A DNA stretch of 64,000 bases, from the NCBI GenBank assembly GCA_017303635.1, contig JAFLCG010000003.1, positions 62,001-126,000 of the forward strand. The letters are read 5' to 3'. The position numbers and the translations under genes were made by a program. The DNA is from Anaerolineae bacterium (GTDB lineage Bacteria; Chloroflexota; Anaerolineae; Aggregatilineales; Phototrophicaceae). Below the pieces are notes generated by a model. The model was not told the origin of the DNA, searched no databases, and saw only the letters and a program-made list of their open reading frames with translations. Shown piece after piece: positions 1-8,411 of the stretch (positions are counted from its first letter, which is position 1; every line of letters begins with the position of its first letter).

Positions 1-299
1 TTGGCGCGGAATTCCTGCACCACGCCGACCACGACGTTCAGCAGGGCGATGCCGACCGAAAGAAAAGCATCGGTTGGCAGGCCGAGCAGCACCAGCACCG
101 CGCCGATGCTGAACAACACCATGTTCAGGAAGGTGAAGATATTGTCCCGGATAATCTGCCAGTAGGTACGGCTGGTCTCCAGGCGGATGTTGTTGCCCTT
201 CCCGGCTGCGCGGCGTTGAACCGCCTCTGCTTCGGTCAGGCCCCGTGTCATGGGTGGGGAAGCTGTGGTCGGGATCGGCTGCGATGAGGTCAGTTCCAT
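1..299 (-). CDS. P-type cation-transporting ATPase, N-terminal part (runs off the window)
   Basis: Complement reading from ATG at 299 gives 99 residues and continues past the window edge, so only the amino end is present. It begins with a polar leader, then GLTEAEAVQRRAAGKGNN, which fits the cation-ATPase N-terminal domain, and then two hydrophobic helices separated by a short loop (about residues 55-72 and 78-92) ending in QEFRA, matching TM1/TM2 and the start of the actuator region of P-type ATPases. The phosphorylation motif DKTGT and the metal-selectivity helices lie outside the window, so the transported ion cannot be told. CtpE-like or other P2-type pumps fit best. Inner membrane protein. 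Confidence 0.7.
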   Translation of the reverse strand, partial: MELTSSQPIPTTASPPMTRGLTEAEAVQRRAAGKGNNIRLETSRTYWQIIRDNIFTFLNMVLFSIGAVLVLLGLPTDAFLSVGIALLNVVVGVVQEFRA

Positions 300-434
300 G
301 CGTGGCTCCGGTGCTAGTCTACACGTCGTACAACGCGCCTGCACCTTATACGTTACGCTCTGCCTGACAGTTTCAGTTCACTTAAAAAAGATCGTATAGA
401 GTAAAGGCACACGGGACAGTGGTCTATTCCTTCT

Positions 435-785
435 TCAGGAGGTCGGTGGCTCTGGCGGAGGCGCAATCGCCTCAAGCCGTTTCATCAAGGCTGGAATATC
501 GCTCACAATGACTTCCCACACGGCATCCAAACGCACATTGAAGTACTCATGGATTAGTCTATTCCGCATTCCTGCAATTTGCCGCCAGGAGATTTCAGTA
601 TGTGAGCTTTCCGTCTCAGATGAAATCAGCCGGGCGGCTTCACCCAGAACGGTGATTTCTCGCAATACTGCGCTTTGTGTTTTCTCGTCGTTTTTGAATT
701 CGGCTTCGGACATCCCATCTGTGAACTTTACGATACGGCGAGCTGCCAACAGCATATCCAGGAGCAGTACATCATCACTCCGCAT
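435..785 (-). CDS. HepT-like HEPN toxin ribonuclease (DUF86)
   Basis: 116 residues, the usual length of HepT/DUF86 HEPN proteins, predicted all-helical. The diagnostic R-x4-H motif with the following x-Y is visible in the stretch RNRLIHEYF (about residues 74-82). In studied pairs this motif is the catalytic or AMP-accepting site of a toxin that cleaves RNA and is silenced when the partner nucleotidyltransferase AMPylates the Tyr. The start overlaps the 3' end of the mntA-like gene by 11 bp, so the two are translationally coupled with the antitoxin first. Family assignment is firm; activity in this organism is inferred. Confidence 0.87.
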   Translation of the reverse strand: MRSDDVLLLDMLLAARRIVKFTDGMSEAEFKNDEKTQSAVLREITVLGEAARLISSETESSHTEISWRQIAGMRNRLIHEYFNVRLDAVWEVIVSDIPALMKRLEAIAPPPEPPTS

Positions 786-1104
786 AGATCACCTGTGCCG
801 AACCCAGAATACTGTTCCGCCGCAGGTAATTACGGTCTTCCTCGACTCCGACTCGTTCGTGCAAATCGACCGGACGACCGAGAATGGTTTCCAGTTCATC
901 CGCCAGCGTCACCAATCCCATCAAGGATACGCGCACACCGGGACGGAACGTAACCAACACATCAACATCGCTATCGGAGCGGAAATCAGGTCGCAAAATC
1001 GAACCAAAGACGGCAAACTCGCTGATCTGCTGCCGCTGGCAAAAGTCTCGTATGGCATCAAGAGGAAGTATGTTGACCGCCCCGACTTTCATGTCAATGT
1101 TCAT
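775..1104 (-). CDS. MntA-like minimal nucleotidyltransferase antitoxin
   Basis: 109 residues. Carries the polymerase-beta-like nucleotidyltransferase signature GS-x10-DxD (GSILRPDFRSDSDVDVLV, about residues 34-51), the metal-binding Asp pair. Proteins of this size next to HepT AMPylate the HEPN toxin, neutralising it. The start at 1104 has a GGAGG nine bases upstream; an internal Met at codon 5 is less well placed. First gene of a two-gene operon with hepT, 68 bp downstream of the R3H ATPase stop on the same strand. The pair is a mobile-type toxin-antitoxin module; no flanking mobile element is visible. Confidence 0.87.
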   Translation of the reverse strand: MNIDMKVGAVNILPLDAIRDFCQRQQISEFAVFGSILRPDFRSDSDVDVLVTFRPGVRVSLMGLVTLADELETILGRPVDLHERVGVEEDRNYLRRNSILGSAQVIYAE

Positions 1105-1124
1105 GCAGTTTGACCTCCGAAAGT

Positions 1125-1158
1125 CCCTCTCCCTCCCGTCTGCGGCGATAGGAGAGGG
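1125..1158 (-). terminator. Possible terminator after the R3H ATPase gene
   Basis: Complementary 8-bp arms (CCCTCTCC at 1125-1132, GGAGAGGG at 1151-1158) lie just past the stop of the R3H ATPase gene. Read on the minus strand the hairpin is followed by only a short T run (ACTTTC), so termination would be weak and some read-through into mntA is possible. Confidence 0.35.
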
Positions 1159-1172
1159 GTTGAGGACGTGAA

Positions 1173-2807
1173 CTAATTCCGCACGATCCGGACGTAGCGG
1201 TTTGGCTCATCGCCGTAGCTCTCGGAGATCAGCCCGGAATTCCGCACCATGTCGTGCTGGCTGCGTCGCACCGTGGCCGGTTGTGGATTCAGATCCACAA
1301 ACTCGGCACCGCTTCGCACCTTGATGATGCCGCCCCGCGCTTCTTCCATCGCCACCTCGAACGGATCTGCCTGCCGGTGATCTTCCAGCCCGAAGAGTTC
1401 GATCAGGAAGTTTTCCATCTGCGAGACCGTGTTGGCCCGCAGCACATAGATCGGCGTACCTTGCCGTTCGGCATCCACCACCAGGCGGGGACGGCGTCGA
1501 TAGTAGTTCTTGATGGTCACAATAGCGTCAGCCTGCGCTGCGTCATCGACCATCACTGCCGGTACATGTAGCCGCCGCGCCGATTGGAACAGTCGGTTCC
1601 GTGCGACGCCGTAGGCGAACAACTTGACCGTGTTTGTGCGTCCATCTTTGCTGGAGCCGCCCGAATCCCCGTTCTGGCGGGCATCAGCGGTAGCCGCTGC
1701 CCCGGCCTTGCCTTTCACGGTGCGCATCCCCTGCGTCGGCGGGTTGATCTCGCGGTCACGTTCCCGTTCGCGTCCGCGTGAATCCTTCTGGTTGAGCAGC
1801 TTGGACTCCGGGATCACTTCTTCAATTTCGATCTGTCCTTCGGCATTCCGCAGTCGGACTTCGACCGGCAGCGGTTTACCCCGCAGATGGGCATCAACCG
1901 CTGCGCCCACATCTTCATGCACGACCATCCGATTGCGGCTTTGCAGTTCGATCAGTACATCAAATGTCGGGGGGGAGCGCCGTTCCAGCACCGATTTCTG
2001 CGTCCCGCGCCGTCGCGCTTCTTCATCGGAAAGCGTGACGGACTCGATCCCGCCGATCAGGTCGGAGAGGGTCGGGTTCAACATCAGGTTATCCAGCGCG
2101 TTACCGTGTGCAGTGCCGATCAATTGCACACCGCGTTCGGCAATCGTTCGGGCCGCCATCGCCTCCAGCTCGCGCCCGATTTCGTCAATGACGATCACTT
2201 CCGGGTTATGGTTCTCCACCGCCTCGATCATGACTTCGTGCTGGCGTTCCGGGTGGCTGACCTGCATCCGCCGTGCCCGTCCGATGGCCGGATGGGCCAC
2301 ATCGCCGTCACCCCCAATTTCGTTGGACGTGTCGACGATCACCACCCGCTTGGTTTCTGCCAGAACGCGGGCAGATTCACGCAGCATGGTGGTCTTGCCC
2401 ACCCCGGGCGGCCCCATCATCAGCACACTCTGCCCGGACTCAATCAGATCCTGGATGATGTCAATCGTGCCGTATACAGCGCGGCCTACCCGGCAGGTCA
2501 GCCCGACCACCACACCCTTGCGGTTGCGAATGGCCGAGATGCGGTGCAGGGTGCGTTCCATCCCGGCACGGTTGTCGCTGTCGAATTCGCCGATGTTCTG
2601 GACAATGGCATCAATGTCCTCACGCGTGACTTCTTCATCCAGCAGCACCACTTCTTTATCCAGGTAACGCGCTGTCGGCACACGCCCCAGATCCAGGACG
2701 ATTTCGAGTAATTCGTCGGTATTCCCAATGTGGTCGAGCGCGGCATTAAACGGGGGTGGCAAAACACGTCGCAGTTCGAGGATGTTATCAGTTATACGTC
2801 GTTCCAT
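1173..2807 (-). CDS. R3H-domain AAA ATPase (SpoIIIAA-like, nucleic-acid binding)
   Basis: About 544 residues from ATG 2807. An ATPase core resembling SpoIIIAA/type II secretion ATPases has Walker A GPPGVGKTT (about residue 132) and Walker B VIVIDEIG. A low-complexity Arg/Glu-rich linker follows, and the C-terminus carries an R3H motif (RRSQH followed by DMVRNSGL and RYVRIVR) expected to bind single-stranded nucleic acid. This architecture is common in Cyanobacteria and Chloroflexota, with poorly known function. The frame stays open upstream to 2909, and AAGGAG precedes a GTG only four codons before the chosen ATG, so the exact start is uncertain. First gene of a minus-strand run that continues into mntA-hepT. 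Confidence 0.85.
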   Translation of the reverse strand: MERRITDNILELRRVLPPPFNAALDHIGNTDELLEIVLDLGRVPTARYLDKEVVLLDEEVTREDIDAIVQNIGEFDSDNRAGMERTLHRISAIRNRKGVVVGLTCRVGRAVYGTIDIIQDLIESGQSVLMMGPPGVGKTTMLRESARVLAETKRVVIVDTSNEIGGDGDVAHPAIGRARRMQVSHPERQHEVMIEAVENHNPEVIVIDEIGRELEAMAARTIAERGVQLIGTAHGNALDNLMLNPTLSDLIGGIESVTLSDEEARRRGTQKSVLERRSPPTFDVLIELQSRNRMVVHEDVGAAVDAHLRGKPLPVEVRLRNAEGQIEIEEVIPESKLLNQKDSRGRERERDREINPPTQGMRTVKGKAGAAATADARQNGDSGGSSKDGRTNTVKLFAYGVARNRLFQSARRLHVPAVMVDDAAQADAIVTIKNYYRRRPRLVVDAERQGTPIYVLRANTVSQMENFLIELFGLEDHRQADPFEVAMEEARGGIIKVRSGAEFVDLNPQPATVRRSQHDMVRNSGLISESYGDEPNRYVRIVRN

Positions 2808-2941
2808 AGAGTTGGTCACTTGCTCCTTGTAGAGAAGCTCATCACGGGAAGCGGCACGCCCTATGCGTGCATTCCCGGTCAAAACAATGTGGGAAAGCTC
2901 ACCATCCAACTGGGCTTACACAGGTTATTCATCATCCTTGC

Positions 2942-4312
2942 TTATGCGGCAGCCGTCTCAAGTCGAACCGACTGCCTTGAGCCGCTATTGAACCAGGCAC
3001 GCCAGCGCAGATAAATCAAACTGATGCTGATCCCCAGGCAGAGCCAGGCCTGATACGGCAGTAGAACTTGTACCAACCACATCTCCGGGTGTCGGTCAAG
3101 CAGTTCCGCCATTGGATCCCAAAGGGTGCGGTTGGGTATCGATAAAATCACCAGAATGATGACCAACCAGCCAATCCACCAGCGGCGTGCCGATGCCGAC
3201 TCGAGTGATCGAATATGCACGTAGATCACCATGACCGCCGGTGCTAAAGCGAATAACCCGTACCAACGATTATAGAACATCGTAAGGGGTATCGCGCAGC
3301 CCAGCGCAAAATCCAGCAGGCGTGTTTTCCCGGTGGACCCTGCCCGCACAATGGGATAAAGCGCAGCGATGACCAGAATCCCTATAACCAGCGTGTTGAT
3401 GAGGATCGAAAAAGACGAATGTTGGTTCAATACACGATTGGTGATGACCTGTAAATGGATCATGTTGGATGAGATGGTTTCAGCTGGGTAGGGAATGTTC
3501 AACCCGTTATCGACCGATTCCAGGCGCGTTACCCAACTGATGAACACATCCAGGACGGATTGACCCATGAGCAGGATCGGGGTCACGTTGAATACCAGTC
3601 CCCCAATCAGCAGGCCGATCAACATACGGTAATTGCGCTGGAACAGGATAATCGGTATCAACAGAAAAATCGTCTGTGGTTTCAGCGCCGCAAATGCCAG
3701 GATAAAGCCGCTGGCTACAAAATGCCCCCGCTGCATCAGAAAGTACGCCAGTATCAGGCTGGTAAAGATAAAGGGCGTGATCTGACTGGAAATAAACGAA
3801 TTGACCACCCCGAAATTGCCCATCAATAAGAACAGAATAGCCAGGGCATAGGAGTTGAAATGGCCCTCCCGGTAAATCAACAGGCCTAACATACCCGTGC
3901 TGAAAATCCACAACATCAAGCTGATGATGCCGAAAATTTGCTGGGCTGTTTGTGGCGCAGTCCAGGATAAAGGAACAGCGATCCAGTACAACTGAGGCGG
4001 ATATAAAAGGCCAAAGTCGATATTCAGGTCGCCCAGACCCAGCTTGCGGTTCGTTTCCTGAAATACGGCCAGATCATAGGCATTTTGGCCCTGCGACCAC
4101 AATGTACCCGCCACATAGTACTGAGGGAAATCAACACCCTCTTTCCCATAGTTGCGGATGAACCCATTAAACCCGAGGTTGATTAGTCCAATTAGCAAAC
4201 ATAGCCCCATGATCACATAGGGTAGTAGCTGCTTGATCTTTGGAAACGGGTCCTGCTGCCAGGATACGATGAGTGACTTGCTGGAAATTTCTTGCTGGAA
4301 CTCACGAGCCAT
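2942..4312 (-). CDS. GT87-like (DUF2029) polytopic membrane glycosyltransferase
   Basis: 456 residues from ATG 4312, which has AAGGG eight bases upstream; upstream in-frame codons look non-coding. About ten hydrophobic helices. After the first helix comes a loop with GVDFPQYYVAG and further on LLYPPQLYW, and a mid-protein AALKPQT; these fit the acidic first periplasmic loop and KPQ motif of the GT87/DUF2029 family, which includes polyprenyl-phosphate-dependent mannosyltransferases. Likely transfers a sugar to an envelope glycan or lipid outside the membrane. The start overlaps the upstream gene by 11 bp, suggesting coupled translation. Sugar donor and acceptor are unknown. Confidence 0.75.
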   Translation of the reverse strand: MAREFQQEISSKSLIVSWQQDPFPKIKQLLPYVIMGLCLLIGLINLGFNGFIRNYGKEGVDFPQYYVAGTLWSQGQNAYDLAVFQETNRKLGLGDLNIDFGLLYPPQLYWIAVPLSWTAPQTAQQIFGIISLMLWIFSTGMLGLLIYREGHFNSYALAILFLLMGNFGVVNSFISSQITPFIFTSLILAYFLMQRGHFVASGFILAFAALKPQTIFLLIPIILFQRNYRMLIGLLIGGLVFNVTPILLMGQSVLDVFISWVTRLESVDNGLNIPYPAETISSNMIHLQVITNRVLNQHSSFSILINTLVIGILVIAALYPIVRAGSTGKTRLLDFALGCAIPLTMFYNRWYGLFALAPAVMVIYVHIRSLESASARRWWIGWLVIILVILSIPNRTLWDPMAELLDRHPEMWLVQVLLPYQAWLCLGISISLIYLRWRAWFNSGSRQSVRLETAAA

Positions 4313-5273
4313 CCATAAGCCCTTTATGTGGTGGTTTGGCGCTGTTTGGCACTGCCCCTTCCACCAGATGATGCAGCGGGGCAAAACTGGCTGTCCGCAC
4401 CCCGGCAGTGATATGTTTGACCATGACCGCCTGCCGTGCTGTGATGTTAAATCCGGTCTCTGTCAGCGCCCGGTCGAGCCAATCCTGGTAGCGCCGCACC
4501 CGCACATAGACAGGTACGCTGGCGCTGCGGTTGGCCTGGGTTGCGGCTGCGGCGATGATCGCCGGGGCATCCCGGAAAGCATCCGGGTGCAGCAGCGGCG
4601 TCAGATAAACTCCCTGCTTGCCCTGCGTCACGCCCACAAAGCCTTCAACACGTTCGTTATGCCGGTAGACGTAGCCGGAACGCGCTTGCGGCAGATAAGT
4701 GATCTGCTGTACTAACTTCGGGATGATATTTCCATACAGCGCATGAATTTCCGCCAGATCGTCCTCGCTGGCTTCCGTCAGGTCGACCGGCTGCCAGGAC
4801 AGCGTTTGTTCACCCGCCGGGCGGCACCAGATTTCCTGTCGGGCATAGATCGAGTAGGCTGCCGTCCGCAATGTGGTGAACAGCGGGGCCATCTCATCGA
4901 CTTCGGCGATCAACACATGGGCGCCGCGTTTGCCTGCGTCGACCGCCATTGCATCCAGCAAATGCAGCCACGCGGTATTGTCGTCCCCTTCGTTCAGGGT
5001 CGGTGCTACATAGGTGATGTGCGCCAGGTGATCTTCATCCGTATCCATCCGAAATTGCCCGACAACATGCTGTTGATTAGCGCGGGCGATAATGGTGGAG
5101 ACTCCACCATACGGCAGCAGAAGGGTGAAGAATCGCGCGGCCTGCGGCCCACCGGCATCCCGTGTGAAACAGATTTCACTGTCCAGCACGGTGCCGCGTT
5201 CACTCAACCGGCGGATGAGCGGAATATCCACCAGCGTAACAGCACGGGTTTCGGACGGTTCGCGCAGGGACAA
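4302..5273 (-). CDS. GNAT-like acyltransferase, weakly assigned
   Basis: 323 residues, soluble, no signal peptide. The alternating alpha/beta pattern, an N-terminal TLVDIPLIRRL segment, VVGQFRM strand and a second half resembling a repeat (EIHALYGNIIPKL, GFVGVTQGKQG) suggest two GNAT-type domains in tandem, but no clear acetyl-CoA loop (Q/R-x-x-G-x-G/A) is seen. Overlaps the membrane glycosyltransferase gene downstream by 11 bp, so the two are likely one operon and may act on the same envelope component. Substrate unknown; it could equally be an unrelated alpha/beta protein. Confidence 0.5.
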   Translation of the reverse strand: MSLREPSETRAVTLVDIPLIRRLSERGTVLDSEICFTRDAGGPQAARFFTLLLPYGGVSTIIARANQQHVVGQFRMDTDEDHLAHITYVAPTLNEGDDNTAWLHLLDAMAVDAGKRGAHVLIAEVDEMAPLFTTLRTAAYSIYARQEIWCRPAGEQTLSWQPVDLTEASEDDLAEIHALYGNIIPKLVQQITYLPQARSGYVYRHNERVEGFVGVTQGKQGVYLTPLLHPDAFRDAPAIIAAAATQANRSASVPVYVRVRRYQDWLDRALTETGFNITARQAVMVKHITAGVRTASFAPLHHLVEGAVPNSAKPPHKGLMDGS

Positions 5274-5537
5274 CGCTTCGCCTCAATCTCCGGAATAGGG
5301 TCCGCTTACAGTCTGGCATAACAGGCCTTGCGCTCACCTTTAGACATAGTTGAACGCGAATCCTGTGACTGTTGCCAAAGCTATTGTAGCACCCTCTCGG
5401 AATCAGTCACAACGCCTTTACCTGTGCTTAATCTACGATTCCCCTTTTCCCAAAGTTGCTATCTTATCGCAAATATTGGGATATTAAAGGGTCAGGATGG
5501 ATCAATTTTGCTACAAATAGAAATCTTGAGGTTCACC

Positions 5538-5912
5538 CTATGGGCAATCCACCCACAGGATGACATCGGTTCCCGTGCCGTCTGCCGCCCGTGTTGAGCG
5601 CCAGCGACCATACCAGGCGGTATAGGTCCCGTTGAGGCGGTCATTCCGCTTGGCGACATGCGTCCGCTGGCTGTACCAGGTTTGCACCGTGACCGGGTCA
5701 TCCGGCACATACACATAGAGGAACTTGGTGCCGAGAAAGGGGTAAAATTCCTGCACCATCTGGGCTTCCGGGTGCCTGGGTAAATTGGTGCTGAAGGTAG
5801 ACATGCAGCGGGCATCGAAAGTCGCGCTTACGCTGCCCACACACAGCACCACCGCCGCCAACACGATCAGGCAGCCCTTCAGCGGGCGGATAGAAGGTAA
5901 TTCATGATCCAT
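5538..5912 (-). CDS. Hypothetical single-pass or secreted protein
   Basis: About 124 residues from ATG 5912 (an in-frame ATG also lies at 5942). One N-terminal hydrophobic segment (CLIVLAAVVLCVGSVSA) looks like a signal peptide or anchor; the remaining 95 residues are polar and rich in Trp and Tyr with two cysteines, one near the C-terminus in WVDCP. I recognise no family. The gene is divergent from the beta-propeller gene, with start codons only about 15 bp apart, so one of the two starts may be misplaced. Confidence 0.55.
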   Translation of the reverse strand: MDHELPSIRPLKGCLIVLAAVVLCVGSVSATFDARCMSTFSTNLPRHPEAQMVQEFYPFLGTKFLYVYVPDDPVTVQTWYSQRTHVAKRNDRLNGTYTAWYGRWRSTRAADGTGTDVILWVDCP

Positions 5913-5927
5913 AGAGGGAATTGTACT

Positions 5928-7088
5928 GTGGATATTGAGCAAGCACGAGAGAGACTAAGCACCGCTGGCCTGTACGTCCATGTCGCAAGATCGGAGTGGA
6001 TAATCGGTAATCTGCCACCAGATCAGGATGATAATCAAGGCTGGCGTTGGTTCAGCAGCATCTTTGACATCATATTTCAGGTTGAACAATGGCATGTCTT
6101 CCTCAGGTACGCGCAGATAGATGTTCGTATTAAATCTTCTAACGATCTAGCGCACGCGGTAACTGCTGTCATCGATTATTTTGAACTGATGCAGCAGTTG
6201 AAACTACCTCATCGTTTAGTCCGGCATCTGCTGACTTTATATACATTCAATGGCTTGTTTATTGACATCCATTCGTCAGAGGAGATTGCACTAACGGTTC
6301 GAGGGAACCCGGTTGGCATAAAGCCGGATCGTTGGTTTCCAGATAATGCACCCATCACCGACCAATGGAACCTCGTCATACACACCGATGAAACCTGGAG
6401 CGCACAGCATACTACAGATTCCTACGAACATCGTTGCCAGTGTTTTATCGATGCCGCCGATCATATCCTGAAAGCCTATGGGATCAATCGGTTGAGGCAG
6501 TTCGCCTTCAGCCCGGATCAACACAGAATTGCGTTAGCCTGGGGGGATGAACAGGATTACATTGAGGTGTTTGAGCGTCAGGATGAGGGTATGCACCTAG
6601 AAATCAAGGCCGATAAAGCCCATTTCACGGAATTCTATTGGAGTCCGAATAGCCAACAGCTGGCGGTGCTCACCTACAGTGCCGGTGAAGGCGATGCCGA
6701 ACAGTGGATGCTGAAAACCTATCGCGTGGAGTATCAACTGGAATTCAGGCGTCCGGCCAGACAGTCTCGGGGCTACCACCGCGAAAACTATCATTCATAC
6801 ATGTTTGGTGAGAGTGATTCTAGCCTTATTGAAGTCATTCACTGGGAACCGATTGCAGCAGACAATGGCGTTCATTTGCCCGTACTCGTGAAATGGCATC
6901 CTGAGAGTGAGCTAATCGCAGTAGCCTTCCCACACCGGCTGACCATCTTCGACCCGTTTCAAGACGTGGAAGTGGTGTCTTTCGAGACCCAGGGTATACA
7001 GCACCTGGAATGGACACCCGATGGACAGGCGATCATTACCCACAGCGACCAACATGGCACCCAGCGCTGGCTGGGTCCTGCTGGCTGA
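5928..7088 (+). CDS. Beta-propeller (WD40-like) hypothetical protein
   Basis: 386 residues from GTG 5928, which has AGAGGG nine bases upstream; ATG 5904 is the alternative. The first 190 residues look alpha/beta and match no family I know. The second half shows WD40/PD40-type blades: FSPDQHRIALAW, WSPNSQQLAVLTY, WHPESELIAVAF and WTPDGQAIITHS. No signal peptide, so probably a cytoplasmic interaction scaffold. It ends one base before the stop of the TIR-HEAT gene on the other strand, a tight convergent pair. Confidence 0.7.
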   Translation: MDIEQARERLSTAGLYVHVARSEWIIGNLPPDQDDNQGWRWFSSIFDIIFQVEQWHVFLRYAQIDVRIKSSNDLAHAVTAVIDYFELMQQLKLPHRLVRHLLTLYTFNGLFIDIHSSEEIALTVRGNPVGIKPDRWFPDNAPITDQWNLVIHTDETWSAQHTTDSYEHRCQCFIDAADHILKAYGINRLRQFAFSPDQHRIALAWGDEQDYIEVFERQDEGMHLEIKADKAHFTEFYWSPNSQQLAVLTYSAGEGDAEQWMLKTYRVEYQLEFRRPARQSRGYHRENYHSYMFGESDSSLIEVIHWEPIAADNGVHLPVLVKWHPESELIAVAFPHRLTIFDPFQDVEVVSFETQGIQHLEWTPDGQAIITHSDQHGTQRWLGPAG

Positions 7089-8252
7089 TTACCGCCGATT
7101 ATCCAGGGGGCGCGTCGGTTTTTGCGGGAGCGGAGCGGTCGCCTGTTGGAGCGCCTGCAAAGCCGCCGGACTGCCGATCTTCTGCAGCATCTGCGCCGCT
7201 ACTTGTTTGACCGGGCCGGAACTCGTCTTGAGCACGTTGATGAGGCCCGTGACCGCCCCTTCGCCCATCTGCTCCATAGCGCCGGTCGCCGCCTGCCGCA
7301 CCACATCGTTGCGGTCAGTCATGGCTTCGGCCAGCGCCTCGACTGCTGACGGCTCCCGCAGGCCCCAGAGCGCGTCGGCGGCGCTGCGGCGTACCTTCCA
7401 GTCCTCATCCTTGAGGGCAGCGATCAATCCCGGTGCAGCCGCATCACCCATCTTGCTCAGGGCTTGTGTCGCTGCCCAGCGCAGATCACCGTCCGCTTCT
7501 TTATTCAACAGCTTGAGCAGCGTCGGCACCGCGCTCGGTGAACCGATCTCACCCAGTACTTTGCACGCAGCCAAGCGGATTCGAGTATCTTCATCCGTCA
7601 GCGCATCCAGCAAACCGGGGACGGCGGCGGGTTCCTTGTTGCCGGTCTGCTTCGCCAGAAGGAAGGCCGCATCCACCCGCACATCGCGCATCGGGTGCTG
7701 GACGGCTCCCACCAACGCGGCATAGGCCGACGTATGATTCATCTGTGCCAGCGACTTCAGCGCCGAACGGCGTTCTTCGGCGTTGTGGCTATCTAGCGCG
7801 GCTACCGCGCTCTTGACGGCGGGCGGCGCATCACGGGGGATCATGACCGTATTCGGTTGGGACTCGCCCTGGATTTCGTACAGGCGGCGGATCAGCCGAT
7901 CCCACGGGGGCCGGGCCGTATCGGTAAAGTCGAGGTATTGCAGTTGTTCTAACTGGGGGTGCAGCGCCGCCGTGTATTGCAGCATGATCGGGATGACCTT
8001 GACGCCCGCGCCCTGCGCGAACGCCCATTCATAGGTCACGAACTCGGACTTCTTGGCGTTCGGCGTGATGATGAAAATCAGCGCGAACGAATCCTTGATG
8101 GCCTGGTTGATGGCTTCCCGCCAGTTTTCCCCGGCGCGGAGCTGCTCCACATCGATCCAGACCTTGAAACCCGCTACCTCCAACTGCCGGATGAGCTGCG
8201 TGGCAAAGTCGTGGTTTTCGTGCTTATAGGAAACGAAGATGTGCTGGGTCAT
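7089..8252 (-). CDS. TIR domain protein with C-terminal HEAT repeats
   Basis: 387 residues. Residues 1-135 form a TIR domain: box 1 IFVSYKHEN, BB-loop region EQLRAGENW, and a helix with SEFVTYEWAF whose Glu is the candidate NADase catalytic residue. From about residue 145 to 375 there are at least seven HEAT/PBS-lyase-type repeats (for example DEDTRIRLAACKVLGEIGS and DGDLRWAATQALSKMGD), forming a helical solenoid. In bacteria TIR domains commonly cleave NAD+ in immune responses, and the repeats would serve as sensor or scaffold. No phage-defence neighbour is visible, so a defence role is only a possibility. Confidence 0.88.
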   Translation of the reverse strand: MTQHIFVSYKHENHDFATQLIRQLEVAGFKVWIDVEQLRAGENWREAINQAIKDSFALIFIITPNAKKSEFVTYEWAFAQGAGVKVIPIMLQYTAALHPQLEQLQYLDFTDTARPPWDRLIRRLYEIQGESQPNTVMIPRDAPPAVKSAVAALDSHNAEERRSALKSLAQMNHTSAYAALVGAVQHPMRDVRVDAAFLLAKQTGNKEPAAVPGLLDALTDEDTRIRLAACKVLGEIGSPSAVPTLLKLLNKEADGDLRWAATQALSKMGDAAAPGLIAALKDEDWKVRRSAADALWGLREPSAVEALAEAMTDRNDVVRQAATGAMEQMGEGAVTGLINVLKTSSGPVKQVAAQMLQKIGSPAALQALQQATAPLPQKPTRPLDNRR

Positions 8253-8411
8253 GAGCGCGCAGCCCCCTGGTCACGTTAAGCCGTTTCTCATTGTACAGCA
8301 GAATCCGGGTGGTGCGGTGCGCATGTACTTCTGGCTCTCAACCTAAATCCGCCTCCGGCGTCCCGAACGGCGAGTACGCCTGGGAGAGGGACTTTGTTCC
8401 TCTTCTCCACT

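Noticed and set aside
508..1113. Plus-strand frame across the toxin-antitoxin pair
   Set aside because: Covers two well-supported minus-strand genes with HEPN and nucleotidyltransferase motifs.
1624..2667. Long plus-strand open frame inside the R3H ATPase gene
   Set aside because: Low-complexity Ser/Arg composition typical of an antisense shadow; the minus-strand ATPase has all family motifs.
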